DNA of 61,271 nucleotides from Prevotella sp. S7-1-8 (lineage in GTDB: Bacteria; Bacteroidota; Bacteroidia; Bacteroidales; Bacteroidaceae). Numbering within the stretch: the stretch's first letter is position 1; each line of letters opens with the position of its first letter. This document shows, piece after piece, positions 9,727 to 18,227 of the stretch. The stretch spans positions 1 to 61,271 of the forward strand of contig NZ_JRNC01000039.1 of NCBI RefSeq assembly GCF_000758925.1. Direction: 5' to 3'. The position numbers and the translations under genes are program-made. Below the pieces are notes generated by a model. It was not told the DNA's origin. It made no database searches and saw only the letters and a list, made by a program, of their open reading frames with translations.

Positions 9727-10710
9727 ATGAAAGAGATAAGTTGGGGCTTTATTGGCTGCGGAGAGGTAACCGAAAAAAAATCGGGACCGGCTTTTAACAT
9801 AATAAAAGGTTCGCACGTGGAGGCGGTGATGTCGCGCAATGCCGAGAAAACACGCGCTTATGCGGAACGGCACCATATCAAGAAATGGTACACGGACGCA
9901 CAGCAGCTCATCGGCGACCCGGACATAAACGCCATCTACATTGCCACGCCCCCATCCAGCCACGCCACATATGCGGTGATGGCCATGCGCGCGGGTAAAC
10001 CTTGCTATGTGGAGAAGCCACTTGCGGCAAGCTATGACGATTGTTTGCGCATTAACAGGATTAGCGAGCGGACGGGCGTGCCATGTTTCGTGGCCTACTA
10101 CAGACGCTACCTACCCTATTTTAACAAGGTGAAAGAGATCGTCAACGATGGCACGCTGGGTAAAATTCTAAACGTGCAAATACAATTCTCCGTTCCGCCT
10201 CGCGATCTCGACCGCAACGCAAACGCTCGGTTGCCTTGGCGATTGCAACCGGACATATCGGGGGGCGGCTATTTCTACGACTTGGCGCCGCACCAGCTTG
10301 ACATCCTGCAAGAACTCTTCGGAGTCATTATCAGGGCGCACGGCTACCCTGCCAACCGAGGGCACTTGTACCAGGCAGAAGACACTATCAGCGCTTGCTA
10401 TCTCTTTGAAAATGGCATTCCGGGCAGTGCCTCTTGGTGTTTCGTGGGGCACGAGAGCGCCAAGGAGGACAGTATCACCGTGGTGGGTGACAGGGGATCG
10501 CTGGTTTTTTCCGTTTATAACTATACGCCTATACACCTGATGACTGTGGATGGAGAGACGCATATCGACGTACCCAATCCAAAATATGTGCAATTGCCCA
10601 TCATCCGATCGGTGATAGAGCATTTGCAAGGCGTAGGTTTTTGTAGTTGCACCAGCGTGAGCGCCACGCCCGTGAATTGGGTGATGGATCGCATTTTAGG
10701 TAAATTTTAA
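9727..10710 (+). CDS. Gfo/Idh/MocA family NAD(P)-dependent oxidoreductase
   Basis: A 327-residue soluble dehydrogenase acting on an unknown sugar-type substrate. The N-terminal Rossmann fold begins at once (WGFIGCGEVTEKKSGPAF), the family hallmark EKP is in YVEKPLAAS near residue 95, and the C-terminal alpha/beta half contains GGGYFYDLAPHQLDIL, typical of the substrate-binding domain with its catalytic His. The ATG at 9727 is chosen because the longer TTG start lies inside the -7 promoter. It heads a three-gene operon: the DUF4421 gene follows after 5 bp and the DUF1460 gene 3 bp after that. The substrate cannot be inferred. Confidence 0.92.
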   Translation: MKEISWGFIGCGEVTEKKSGPAFNIIKGSHVEAVMSRNAEKTRAYAERHHIKKWYTDAQQLIGDPDINAIYIATPPSSHATYAVMAMRAGKPCYVEKPLAASYDDCLRINRISERTGVPCFVAYYRRYLPYFNKVKEIVNDGTLGKILNVQIQFSVPPRDLDRNANARLPWRLQPDISGGGYFYDLAPHQLDILQELFGVIIRAHGYPANRGHLYQAEDTISACYLFENGIPGSASWCFVGHESAKEDSITVVGDRGSLVFSVYNYTPIHLMTVDGETHIDVPNPKYVQLPIIRSVIEHLQGVGFCSCTSVSATPVNWVMDRILGKF

Positions 10711-10715
10711 TTTTC

Positions 10716-11822
10716 ATGCGGATGAGATTGTCTTGTATAGTCATAGCTTTAACGCTATCAACTCATCTCTTCGGCGCGGTCATTGACACCACAGACATGA
10801 CACGCGAGGAAAACTACCACCAAGAACATGGCTCAAAATTCCTGCACAAGATATATGAGTTGGTGAAAACATTCTCGGTCGTTGACACTGACTATGTGGA
10901 ACCGCAGCACTACAATTACACGTTTATGCTGCAAAACACTAACTCTTATGAGTTATATCAGCTACGCAATGAGACTGGCGGCAAAATAGTGTTCGCACCC
11001 GAGCCAGCCTACAAACTTGGACCTTACTTCGGTTGGCGCTGGATATTTCTGGGCTATACCATCGACTTGGCTCATTTGAATGACAACAATGGCCGGTTGG
11101 ATTTCAACCTCAGCCTATACAGTAACCAGATAGGCATAGACCTGTTTTATCGCAAGTCGGGCAACTCTTACCGGATAAACAGCATCACCTTTGAAAAGCC
11201 TTATGATACCTCTGCCATGAGCGGCACACGGTTTGATGGTTTCAGAACAAGCGTAAAAGGCTTTAATATATACTATATCTTTAACCATCAAAAATTCTCT
11301 TACCCAGCCGCTTACAGCCAGAGCACCGTGCAACGACGCTCGTGCGGAAGTCTAATAGCGGGCATAGGATACACCAAACATAAACTGAACATTGACTGGT
11401 TAAAATTGGATGACATGATAAAGCATCGACTGGGCGATGCCTATTCCTCGGAGATAATTGACACCACCATTGTGACATCAAAAGTGGATTACACCGACTA
11501 CTCTGTATCTACAGGCTATGCTTACAACTGGGTTTTTGCGCACAATTGGCTATTGGACGTATCATTACAGTTGGGATTGGCTTACAAACATTCCAACAAA
11601 GGAACGCGGACAGCCGCCGCAGAATATCACAAAGATTTTCATTTTCGCAATTTCAACCTTGACGGCATAACAAGATTGGGGCTTGTATGGAACAACACCA
11701 AGTGGTTTGCCGGCGCCAACGCCATCTTTCACACATACAATTATCGCAAGAGCAAGTTCTCGACGAACAACACATTCGGCAACGTTAATATATATGTGGG
11801 ATTTAATTTCGGAAAACGATAA
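10716..11822 (+). CDS. DUF4421 family predicted outer-membrane barrel protein
   Basis: A 368-residue exported protein with an N-terminal signal peptide (about residues 1-20, ending LFGA). The rest is rich in alternating aromatic and polar beta-strand patterns (FGWRWIFLGYTIDL, NLSLYSNQIGIDLFYRKSG, VGFNFGKR at the C-terminus), which fits a beta-barrel in the outer membrane. I recognise the DUF4421 pattern of Bacteroidota. The function is unknown. It is tightly packed between the oxidoreductase and the amidase-like gene, so it is probably co-transcribed and could be envelope-related. Confidence 0.75.
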   Translation: MRMRLSCIVIALTLSTHLFGAVIDTTDMTREENYHQEHGSKFLHKIYELVKTFSVVDTDYVEPQHYNYTFMLQNTNSYELYQLRNETGGKIVFAPEPAYKLGPYFGWRWIFLGYTIDLAHLNDNNGRLDFNLSLYSNQIGIDLFYRKSGNSYRINSITFEKPYDTSAMSGTRFDGFRTSVKGFNIYYIFNHQKFSYPAAYSQSTVQRRSCGSLIAGIGYTKHKLNIDWLKLDDMIKHRLGDAYSSEIIDTTIVTSKVDYTDYSVSTGYAYNWVFAHNWLLDVSLQLGLAYKHSNKGTRTAAAEYHKDFHFRNFNLDGITRLGLVWNNTKWFAGANAIFHTYNYRKSKFSTNNTFGNVNIYVGFNFGKR

Positions 11823-11825
11823 GCT

Positions 11826-12683
11826 ATGGTAACGTATAAAAATATATTCATCTCGCTGTTGTTTCTTTGTCCATGTTATGCAGGGCACGCAGCCAAACCC
11901 GACTATTGGCGCGGCGATTCCATCAAGGTGGCACAGCTGTTGAGAAAAGCCTCGCTATTAAACTCAGGTTCAAATCTTATGATTTATTTTGCGAGAGAGC
12001 TTCGCGGCTTGCCCTACATGGCTAAAACATTGGAAAGAAACAAGGAGGAGCGACTTGTCATCAATCTTCGCCAAATGGACTGTACCACATACGTTGAGAC
12101 TGTATTGGCTCTAACCATGTGCGCAAAAAAAGGCCACGCCACATTCGATCAGTTTGTACGAAACTTACGAATGGTGAGATATGAGGACGGAGCGGTGACC
12201 TATCCCAAGCGTATGCACTATTTCACACATTGGATAAATGAGAACATCAAAAAAAACATCGTCGCGCCAATACCCGAACCCCAAGAGCTGTTCACGGCAA
12301 CACAGACGGTAAAAGCGTACTACATGACAACCCATGCTCACCGCTACCCCATGATGGCTAAAGACAAATGGATGACGAGAGAGATACGCCAGATGGAACA
12401 ACGTATCACAGGAAAGCAATATGCTTACATTCCCAAGAGCCGTTTAAATGACAGTGCCACGTTAAGACAGACCATCAAGGATGGAGATATCATTGCCATT
12501 CTTACATCGAGGGCCGGATTGGACACAAGCCATATTGGCATCGCCGTGTGGCATAGCGACGGACTGCACATGCTTAACGCCTCTTCTGTCCATCATAAAG
12601 TGGTTGAAGAACCCATGCTCCTGAAGCAATATATGATGAGACACCCCTCACAAATAGGCATTCGCGTGGTACGCCCCTTGTAA
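11826..12683 (+). CDS. DUF1460 (N-acetylmuramoyl-L-alanine amidase-like) exported protein
   Basis: A 285-residue secreted protein with a signal peptide (about 1-22, ending AGHA). It carries the DUF1460 fold, an NlpC/P60-like cysteine hydrolase scaffold linked to peptidoglycan amidase activity. The likely nucleophile is the Cys in RQMDCTTYVETVLAL (about residue 80), and the likely His lies in DTSHIGIAVWHSDG near residue 240. A third segment, SRAGLDTSHIG, matches the family. It starts 3 bp after the DUF4421 stop, so the two are almost certainly co-translated. It is the last gene of the operon, and a 1 kb gene-poor region follows. The periplasmic peptidoglycan role is inferred from the family. 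Confidence 0.8.
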   Translation: MVTYKNIFISLLFLCPCYAGHAAKPDYWRGDSIKVAQLLRKASLLNSGSNLMIYFARELRGLPYMAKTLERNKEERLVINLRQMDCTTYVETVLALTMCAKKGHATFDQFVRNLRMVRYEDGAVTYPKRMHYFTHWINENIKKNIVAPIPEPQELFTATQTVKAYYMTTHAHRYPMMAKDKWMTREIRQMEQRITGKQYAYIPKSRLNDSATLRQTIKDGDIIAILTSRAGLDTSHIGIAVWHSDGLHMLNASSVHHKVVEEPMLLKQYMMRHPSQIGIRVVRPL

Positions 12684-13064
12684 TAAATTGGTTGCTGTCA
12701 ATCTCCTTTTTTTTTATATTTGATGGCGGCATGGCGCTCCTTTTGGAAAAAGATGAGTTATGGGGATGACTTTGGGGCCGATGTTTTCATGGCCCTGCTG
12801 ACATTTAATGTGGGCGCTAAAGGATCAGCAGGTATTTGCTTTGGGGGGACGCCGTAGGTTTCCCCTACGATTGTGATAACCATGTATAGCCGCAAACAGG
12901 ATTAAAGATTGGAAGACATGATGTATGCGTAATGTTCATACGCGCAAATTTCCGCGCGCCCAGACGCTTCTTGTATCCAGTGAAGTTGTCTTCATTCCTT
13001 CTTCGCTCCCCACTCTTCTTTCCTTACTTCTTATTCTTCATTTTATAAAATAAAATTACTGTTT
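12684..13064. other. Gene-free stretch downstream of the DUF1460 gene
   Basis: No coding pattern is seen. It holds a small hairpin (CGTAGG...CCTACG near 12852-12868) and a strongly pyrimidine-rich tract at about 12990-13045. No promoter or RNA family was recognised. Confidence 0.4.
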
Positions 13065-13450
13065 TTGGGTCATTGTTTTCGAGTCATCCAGGGCAAAAAA
13101 GGCTGTCTTTTTTTGTCAAAACCAAGTAGGGCGTTACAAGAAATCACAAGAGTGCCGCGATTGGCGCTTTCTCATGGCGTGATTAGGCCTTGTTGGCAGC
13201 GTGAAAGAGGCTCTATCGCGCCGCGATTGCAACCTTTTCATCATGCCATTTGGCACTCAACCGCAGACCGCGAAACAGGAGAACAAAGATTGTTTTTCAA
13301 AATACGCTGAATGTAAGCCGTTTACAAACCACCGCATATTTCGCGTATTTCGGACGAAGGCAAACTTATTTTAAAATAAGCGAAGTTGAGAGGGTTGTTT
13401 GTTCAAATAATTGACTATTTCCAATTTTTCAAGAACCGCGCTTGGACCAA
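13065..13450 (+). repeat. Interspersed Prevotella-type intergenic repeat
   Basis: This segment contains words I associate with a repeat scattered through Prevotella intergenic regions (GGCGTGATTAGGCCTTGTTGG; GACCGCGAAACAGG; TTTCGCGTATTTCGGACG). An 81-codon frame across it (ending GEQRLFFKIR) is of the sort often annotated as a hypothetical protein, but it looks like a translated repeat. A weaker, reversed relative lies near 29930-29990 and another near 88-175. The memory of the family is not checked here. Confidence 0.5.
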
Positions 13451-13685
13451 GCAGGTTGTTAAAGTAAAAAACTAAAAACGCGCATACATTCCATCGCCAT
13501 CTTGAAGCGCGCGCGTCCCCCACTCGCCCCCGCATATGTTGTATATGGTGAGTGTCTCATCAAAAAAACACATGGGCATTTATCGTACCAATGGGTTAAT
13601 CTCAATAGCAAAATGAAACGCCATACTTTTTCCACTGAGCCGTTGTCATGTTTATCCTCGCAATCAGGATAATATCTACTAAAAA

Positions 13686-13725
13686 CCCCTTGAAGTCGAG
13701 CAAGCTCTAACTCCAAGGGGAAAAA
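13686..13725 (-). terminator. Rho-independent terminator of rpsA
   Basis: The minus strand forms a long stem between CCCCTTGGAG and CTTCAAGGGG arms (13686-13720) followed by TTTTT, 24 bases after the rpsA stop. One mismatch interrupts the stem. Confidence 0.8.
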
Positions 13726-13743
13726 GTATATTGCGTAAAGGAT

Positions 13744-15513
13744 TTACTTGTTCTCCAAGTCTGCCTTTAACTTAGCTAAAACATCGAGGTCGCCGAGTGA
13801 CGTGCCCGCAGCAACATTGTTGATAGCGGGGGTGTCATTCTGCTTGCGAGCTCCACTTGTGGCACGACGAGCTTTAGGTTCTTCCTTACCCTCTTCAAAC
13901 GTACGAGAGTGAGAGAGAATGATTCGGCGCGTCTCCTTGTTAAACTCTATCACCTTGAACGGAAGTTCCTCGCCCAGCTTGGCTTGACTGCCATCTTCCT
14001 TGGTGAGATGCTTGGGTGTGGCAAAGCCTTCGCCACCTTCGTCCAATGTGATCACGGCACCCTTGTCCATCAATTCGGTAATTTTTCCTTGATGGATGCT
14101 GCCTAACGTATAGATAGTTTCATACGTATCCCAAGGATTATCCTCCAACTGTTTGTGGCCAAGGCTCAAGCGACGGTTTTCCTTGTCTATTTCCAAAACA
14201 ACCACTTCTATCTCAGCGCCCACGGAAGTGAAATCTGATGGATGCTTAACTTTCTTAGTCCAAGAGAGGTCAGAAATATGGATCAAACCGTCAACGCCCT
14301 CTTCAAGCTCCACGAAGATGCCAAAGTTGGTGAAATTGCGCACTTTGGCGGTGTGCTTGCTGCCAACAGGATACTTGGTCTCAATGGTTTCCCATGGATC
14401 GTCTTTAAGCTGCTTAATTCCAAGAGACATCTTGCGCTCTTGGCGATCGAGTGTCAGTATCACGGCCTCAACCTCATCGCCTACATGCAAGAACTCTTGT
14501 GCGGAACGCAAATGCTGGCTCCAAGACATCTCGCTGACGTGGATAAGGCCCTCTACGCCAGGTTGCACCTCTACAAAAGCGCCATAATCGGCGATAACGA
14601 CCACCTTGCCCTTGATATGGTCGCCCACTTTGAGATTCTCGTCAAGGGCGTCCCATGGGTGCGGTGTGAGCTGTTTCAAGCCAAGCGCAATACGCTTGCG
14701 CTCCTCGTCGAAATCGAGGATAACAACCTTAATCTTGTCATCGAGTGAAACCACTTCGTGAGGATCGCTCACGCGACCCCAAGAAAGATCGGTGATATGA
14801 ACCAATCCATCAACGCCGCCGAGATCGACAAATACTCCGTATGACGTGATGTTCTTGACTGTACCCTCAAGCACTTGACCTTTCTCCAAGTGAGAGATGA
14901 TTTCTTTTTTCTGTGCTTCCAACTCAGCCTCAATAAGGGCTTTATGTGAAACCACTACATTGCGGAACTCTTGGTTAATCTTAACAACTTTGAATTCCAT
15001 TGTCTTTCCTACGAATACGTCGTAGTCGCGAATAGGATGCACGTCAATTTGGCTGCCGGGAAGGAATGCCTCTATACCAAAAACGTCCACGATCATGCCA
15101 CCCTTGGTGCGGCACTTGATATAGCCCTGTACTATCTCATCATTATCAAAGGCATTGTTAATGAGATCCCAACTCTTGGTGAGACGGGCTTTCTTGTGAG
15201 AAAGAACCAATTGGCCTTTCTTGTCTTCTTGATCTTCTACATAAACTTCAACCTTGTCGCCAACCTTTAATTCTGGATTGTAACGAAATTCTGAAGCAGG
15301 AATGATACCATCGCTTTTGTAGCCAATGTTAACGACAACTTCTTTCTTATCCAAAGAAATGACCGTGCCCTCAACTACTTCGTGTTCCTGAATCTTGTTC
15401 AGGGTTTCATCGTATGCCTTGGCAAGGGTGTCTTTTGAGCCTTGCGCGGCACCGTTTTCAAATTCATCCCAGTCGAAATTTTCTAAAGGCTGAATGTTTT
15501 CTAAATTAGACAT
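13744..15513 (-). CDS. rpsA: 30S ribosomal protein S1
   Basis: A 589-residue RNA-binding protein with six S1 (OB-fold) repeats, needed to bring structured or leader-poor mRNAs to the 30S subunit. The repeats start at about EVVEGTVISL (45), DEIVQGYIKC (130), GQVLEGTVKN (212), GDHIKGKVVV (299), GSKHTAKVRN (386) and GSIHQGKITE (472). Repeats 3-5 show the canonical GVDGLIHISDLSW-type ending; repeats 1, 2 and 6 are more diverged, as usual. A charged, low-complexity tail follows (EEGKEEPKARRATSG). S1 is especially important in Bacteroidota, whose mRNAs mostly lack Shine-Dalgarno sites. Monocistronic, with its own promoter about 85 bases upstream and a clear terminator. Confidence 0.96.
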   Translation of the reverse strand: MSNLENIQPLENFDWDEFENGAAQGSKDTLAKAYDETLNKIQEHEVVEGTVISLDKKEVVVNIGYKSDGIIPASEFRYNPELKVGDKVEVYVEDQEDKKGQLVLSHKKARLTKSWDLINNAFDNDEIVQGYIKCRTKGGMIVDVFGIEAFLPGSQIDVHPIRDYDVFVGKTMEFKVVKINQEFRNVVVSHKALIEAELEAQKKEIISHLEKGQVLEGTVKNITSYGVFVDLGGVDGLVHITDLSWGRVSDPHEVVSLDDKIKVVILDFDEERKRIALGLKQLTPHPWDALDENLKVGDHIKGKVVVIADYGAFVEVQPGVEGLIHVSEMSWSQHLRSAQEFLHVGDEVEAVILTLDRQERKMSLGIKQLKDDPWETIETKYPVGSKHTAKVRNFTNFGIFVELEEGVDGLIHISDLSWTKKVKHPSDFTSVGAEIEVVVLEIDKENRRLSLGHKQLEDNPWDTYETIYTLGSIHQGKITELMDKGAVITLDEGGEGFATPKHLTKEDGSQAKLGEELPFKVIEFNKETRRIILSHSRTFEEGKEEPKARRATSGARKQNDTPAINNVAAGTSLGDLDVLAKLKADLENK

Positions 15514-15596
15514 AAATGATTAATTAAATTATTAATAAAGTTAGACTTTATGATATTGGAATATGGATATTTTTAACCCATACCCATGATTGGTTT

Positions 15597-15605
15597 GCAA
15601 AATTA
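15597..15605 (-). promoter_or_regulatory. -7 promoter element of rpsA
   Basis: The minus strand reads TAATTTTGC, 84 bases before the rpsA ATG, leaving an AT-rich leader. Confidence 0.65.
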
Positions 15606-15905
15606 GTGTTTTTTTGCTGTTTACTCCTATAAGACAACTACTTTCTTCTCGGCTTTTACACTGTTTAACACTTCGTGTCGATTGACCAACCACTTTGTTA
15701 TCGACTTTTTTATTGGTTCCGTGAAAACGGAGCAGGTTAGTACAAATGAAAGGCGCATGAATTTAGCACGGATTAGCGGGACGAAATGTCATCACTATTA
15801 ATACCACCATTATTTGAAAGACAATCTCTTGCAAGTGAATTATTCGCCATTTTTAGTATTTGGCGAAAGTGAAAAAATGAGCTTTACAATCACGTTCCAA
15901 TAGGG
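15606..15905. other. Gap between rpsA promoter and tamL stop
   Basis: No reading frame is supported. TTCGCCA (15843-15849) and TGGCGAA (15861-15867) form a 7-bp hairpin that could act as a weak terminator for the tamL operon on the minus strand; no long T-run follows it. Confidence 0.35.
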
Positions 15906-18227
15906 TTAGAATGGATAACCTACCGCTAAATGAACACTCTGACTGTCTTTGAACGCTCCTACGTTGTAGAAGCCAGGCTTATAAGGCACGTGCAACCCCA
16001 AGCCCCAATCCAAGCGAATGACCATGAAGTCAAGGTCGTAACGCAAGCCGACACCGGTGCCGAAAGCTAAATCCTTAGGAACATCCTTCAATTTAAACTT
16101 GGCTCCTTTGCGTCCGGTATCTCGCGTTTCCCACACATTTCCGGCATCAAGGAACAGCGCGCCATACAGATTTCCGAATAATCGTGGGCGATATTCCAAA
16201 TTAGCCAATATGCGAATGTCGCCCGTTTGGTCCAGATAAGAAATATTTTTGCTCTCCTCATTATGGTAGCTGCCAGGACCGACGAAACGAACCGTATATG
16301 CCCTGATACTGTTAGCCCCACCCACATAGAACTGCTCACTATAAGGAGCGCCGGAAGAATTTCCGTAAGACCAAATCGCGCCCGCGTCTATATGGGCTAC
16401 CAAACTGCCATGTTCGTCTAAACGCCAAGTCTTGACAAACTCTGTCTCAAACTTGACAAACTGCGCATAAGGATTGAGAAATAGCTGTTTGTTCTTCTCG
16501 TTCCATTTTTTCCCGCCTATCATATTGGCCAAGGACAAAATATTTCCAGCCTCACTGACAGTGGCTTGAAACCATATAGGGCTACGGTATGAGGCAGGGC
16601 TGGTGTATGTGTAGACATATTGCATCTTGGGCACGAATTGATCGCGCATGGTATAGTACAAATATGGGTTGGCCTTCATGATAGTATCGAATGCAGCCGT
16701 GGAGCTTCGCATAAATTCGTATGAAAAGATAAAAGGACTGATTTGATGACGGCTTGTGGCGGACTGTTGGATGTTATAGGTCCACTCTCCAGAGACAACA
16801 TGTCGATTGAAATAGTTGGACCTGTTAATAGCGTCTAATGACAATTTAACCATTGTGGTGGGTGATGAGACATAACGATTTCGACGGAAACGACGATAGG
16901 ACCGCTGACGGAAGATATCTACCAAGGGAATGACCAACCGAGGAAACTGAAGGGAAATGTCGAATCCATACGCGTAGCTGTTGAAACCAGCTGAGGAACC
17001 TTCTTGGCTATTTGTTTGCCATTCGTAATTGCCACGCAAATTTATATCAAACAGTTCGCCGCCATGAAAAGCGTTGCGCTTGGCCAGGCCGACAACCGCG
17101 CCGGGACCAAAGCAATTATTGGTCTTGCCCGTCATGTTAGCCTTGATATAAAAATCATAAGGTTTGTCCAATAGACAATTGAGGCGCACGTCAAGCGTGT
17201 CATTGACGCCTGTAGTATCGCGAGGTGTGAAATTGAATTCCACCATACTAAAGATACCCGTGTTATTTAATCTCATAAAGCTCTCTTCGTGGTCGATATA
17301 GTTATACAGTTGACCTGGGCGCATTTTTAGGGCGTTGAAAATGACAGAGGTTCGAACAGGCGTATGCCGACCGTTGAAGCTAACCGCGTGACGACGGCGA
17401 GCGATGGTGTCATTGAGTTGCTCCATAAACTGTTTCCTCAACTCGATGTCGATTCTTCCAAGATACCATTTGCGCTTGGCCAATTCCGGTATACCATTTC
17501 TTTGTTGAAATTTGAGACGCACTTTCCCGGGCGCTACCAGCGTATCTGCTAAATAAGAAGCGTAAGACGGCTGATAAAAATAAAAACCATTGGCGCGAAA
17601 CAATTTTGTAATGCGAGAGCGCTCACTTTCGAGCGTGGACACATCAAAGGGGACGCCTGGCTTGACAAGTCTATCGTCCTTGGTGCTATCCAGCAGTAAT
17701 TGCTCATCGTATGAGAAGTTTTCATAAGACAGCGTGTCAACAGTGAATAGGTGCCCGGCGCTGATCTTGTAGCCAACCTTGGCTTTCTTTGGATTTTTTT
17801 GTGGTATAACTTCTGGACTCACATTTCCACGAAAATAGCCATGCGCATGCAAAACCTCCCTGCCCACAGACGCTCTCAGCTCGGGATTGACCGAACTTAT
17901 GAGCACCGGCTTTGCCCCAAACGACTTGAGCAGCCATTTGTCCAAGGGATTATCGCTGCCCACAAACTCATTCCATATCCACAAGCCAATAGGAAAAGGA
18001 GACTTGATAATGCTACTGCCAAAGAGTGAGCCGTTTGGCGCAGCGGCCAAGGCAGCGTTCAATTCTTCTTGTGTAGCGTAAAAATGTTTTCCTTTTTGAG
18101 GATATATATATTCTATCTTTTTCATCCCAATGTACAGACGGTCTCCTTCTGGAATGCTCTTCGTGGTGGAGCATCCAACTATTAAGGATGAAATAATAAC
18201 GCAAAGCGCTGTTCGATATATTTTCAT
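15906..18227 (-). CDS. tamL: BamA/TamA-family outer-membrane lipoprotein (TamL)
   Basis: A 773-residue Omp85-superfamily barrel. It has a lipoprotein signal with lipobox LIVGC (Cys19), so it is lipid-anchored, the feature that separates Bacteroidota TamL from proteobacterial TamA. POTRA-type repeats occupy about residues 30-330, and the C-terminal barrel (about 400-773) ends in ...LAVGYPF with a terminal aromatic residue. The VGGANSIRAYTVR stretch near 645 is the conserved barrel loop (the (V/I)RG(F/Y)-like motif, here IRAY). Its start overlaps the stop of the tamB gene by 4 bp, so translation is coupled. TamL is thought to work with TamB in envelope biogenesis. Last gene of the TetR-fabG-rluA-tamB-tamL run. 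Confidence 0.9.
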   Translation of the reverse strand: MKIYRTALCVIISSLIVGCSTTKSIPEGDRLYIGMKKIEYIYPQKGKHFYATQEELNAALAAAPNGSLFGSSIIKSPFPIGLWIWNEFVGSDNPLDKWLLKSFGAKPVLISSVNPELRASVGREVLHAHGYFRGNVSPEVIPQKNPKKAKVGYKISAGHLFTVDTLSYENFSYDEQLLLDSTKDDRLVKPGVPFDVSTLESERSRITKLFRANGFYFYQPSYASYLADTLVAPGKVRLKFQQRNGIPELAKRKWYLGRIDIELRKQFMEQLNDTIARRRHAVSFNGRHTPVRTSVIFNALKMRPGQLYNYIDHEESFMRLNNTGIFSMVEFNFTPRDTTGVNDTLDVRLNCLLDKPYDFYIKANMTGKTNNCFGPGAVVGLAKRNAFHGGELFDINLRGNYEWQTNSQEGSSAGFNSYAYGFDISLQFPRLVIPLVDIFRQRSYRRFRRNRYVSSPTTMVKLSLDAINRSNYFNRHVVSGEWTYNIQQSATSRHQISPFIFSYEFMRSSTAAFDTIMKANPYLYYTMRDQFVPKMQYVYTYTSPASYRSPIWFQATVSEAGNILSLANMIGGKKWNEKNKQLFLNPYAQFVKFETEFVKTWRLDEHGSLVAHIDAGAIWSYGNSSGAPYSEQFYVGGANSIRAYTVRFVGPGSYHNEESKNISYLDQTGDIRILANLEYRPRLFGNLYGALFLDAGNVWETRDTGRKGAKFKLKDVPKDLAFGTGVGLRYDLDFMVIRLDWGLGLHVPYKPGFYNVGAFKDSQSVHLAVGYPF

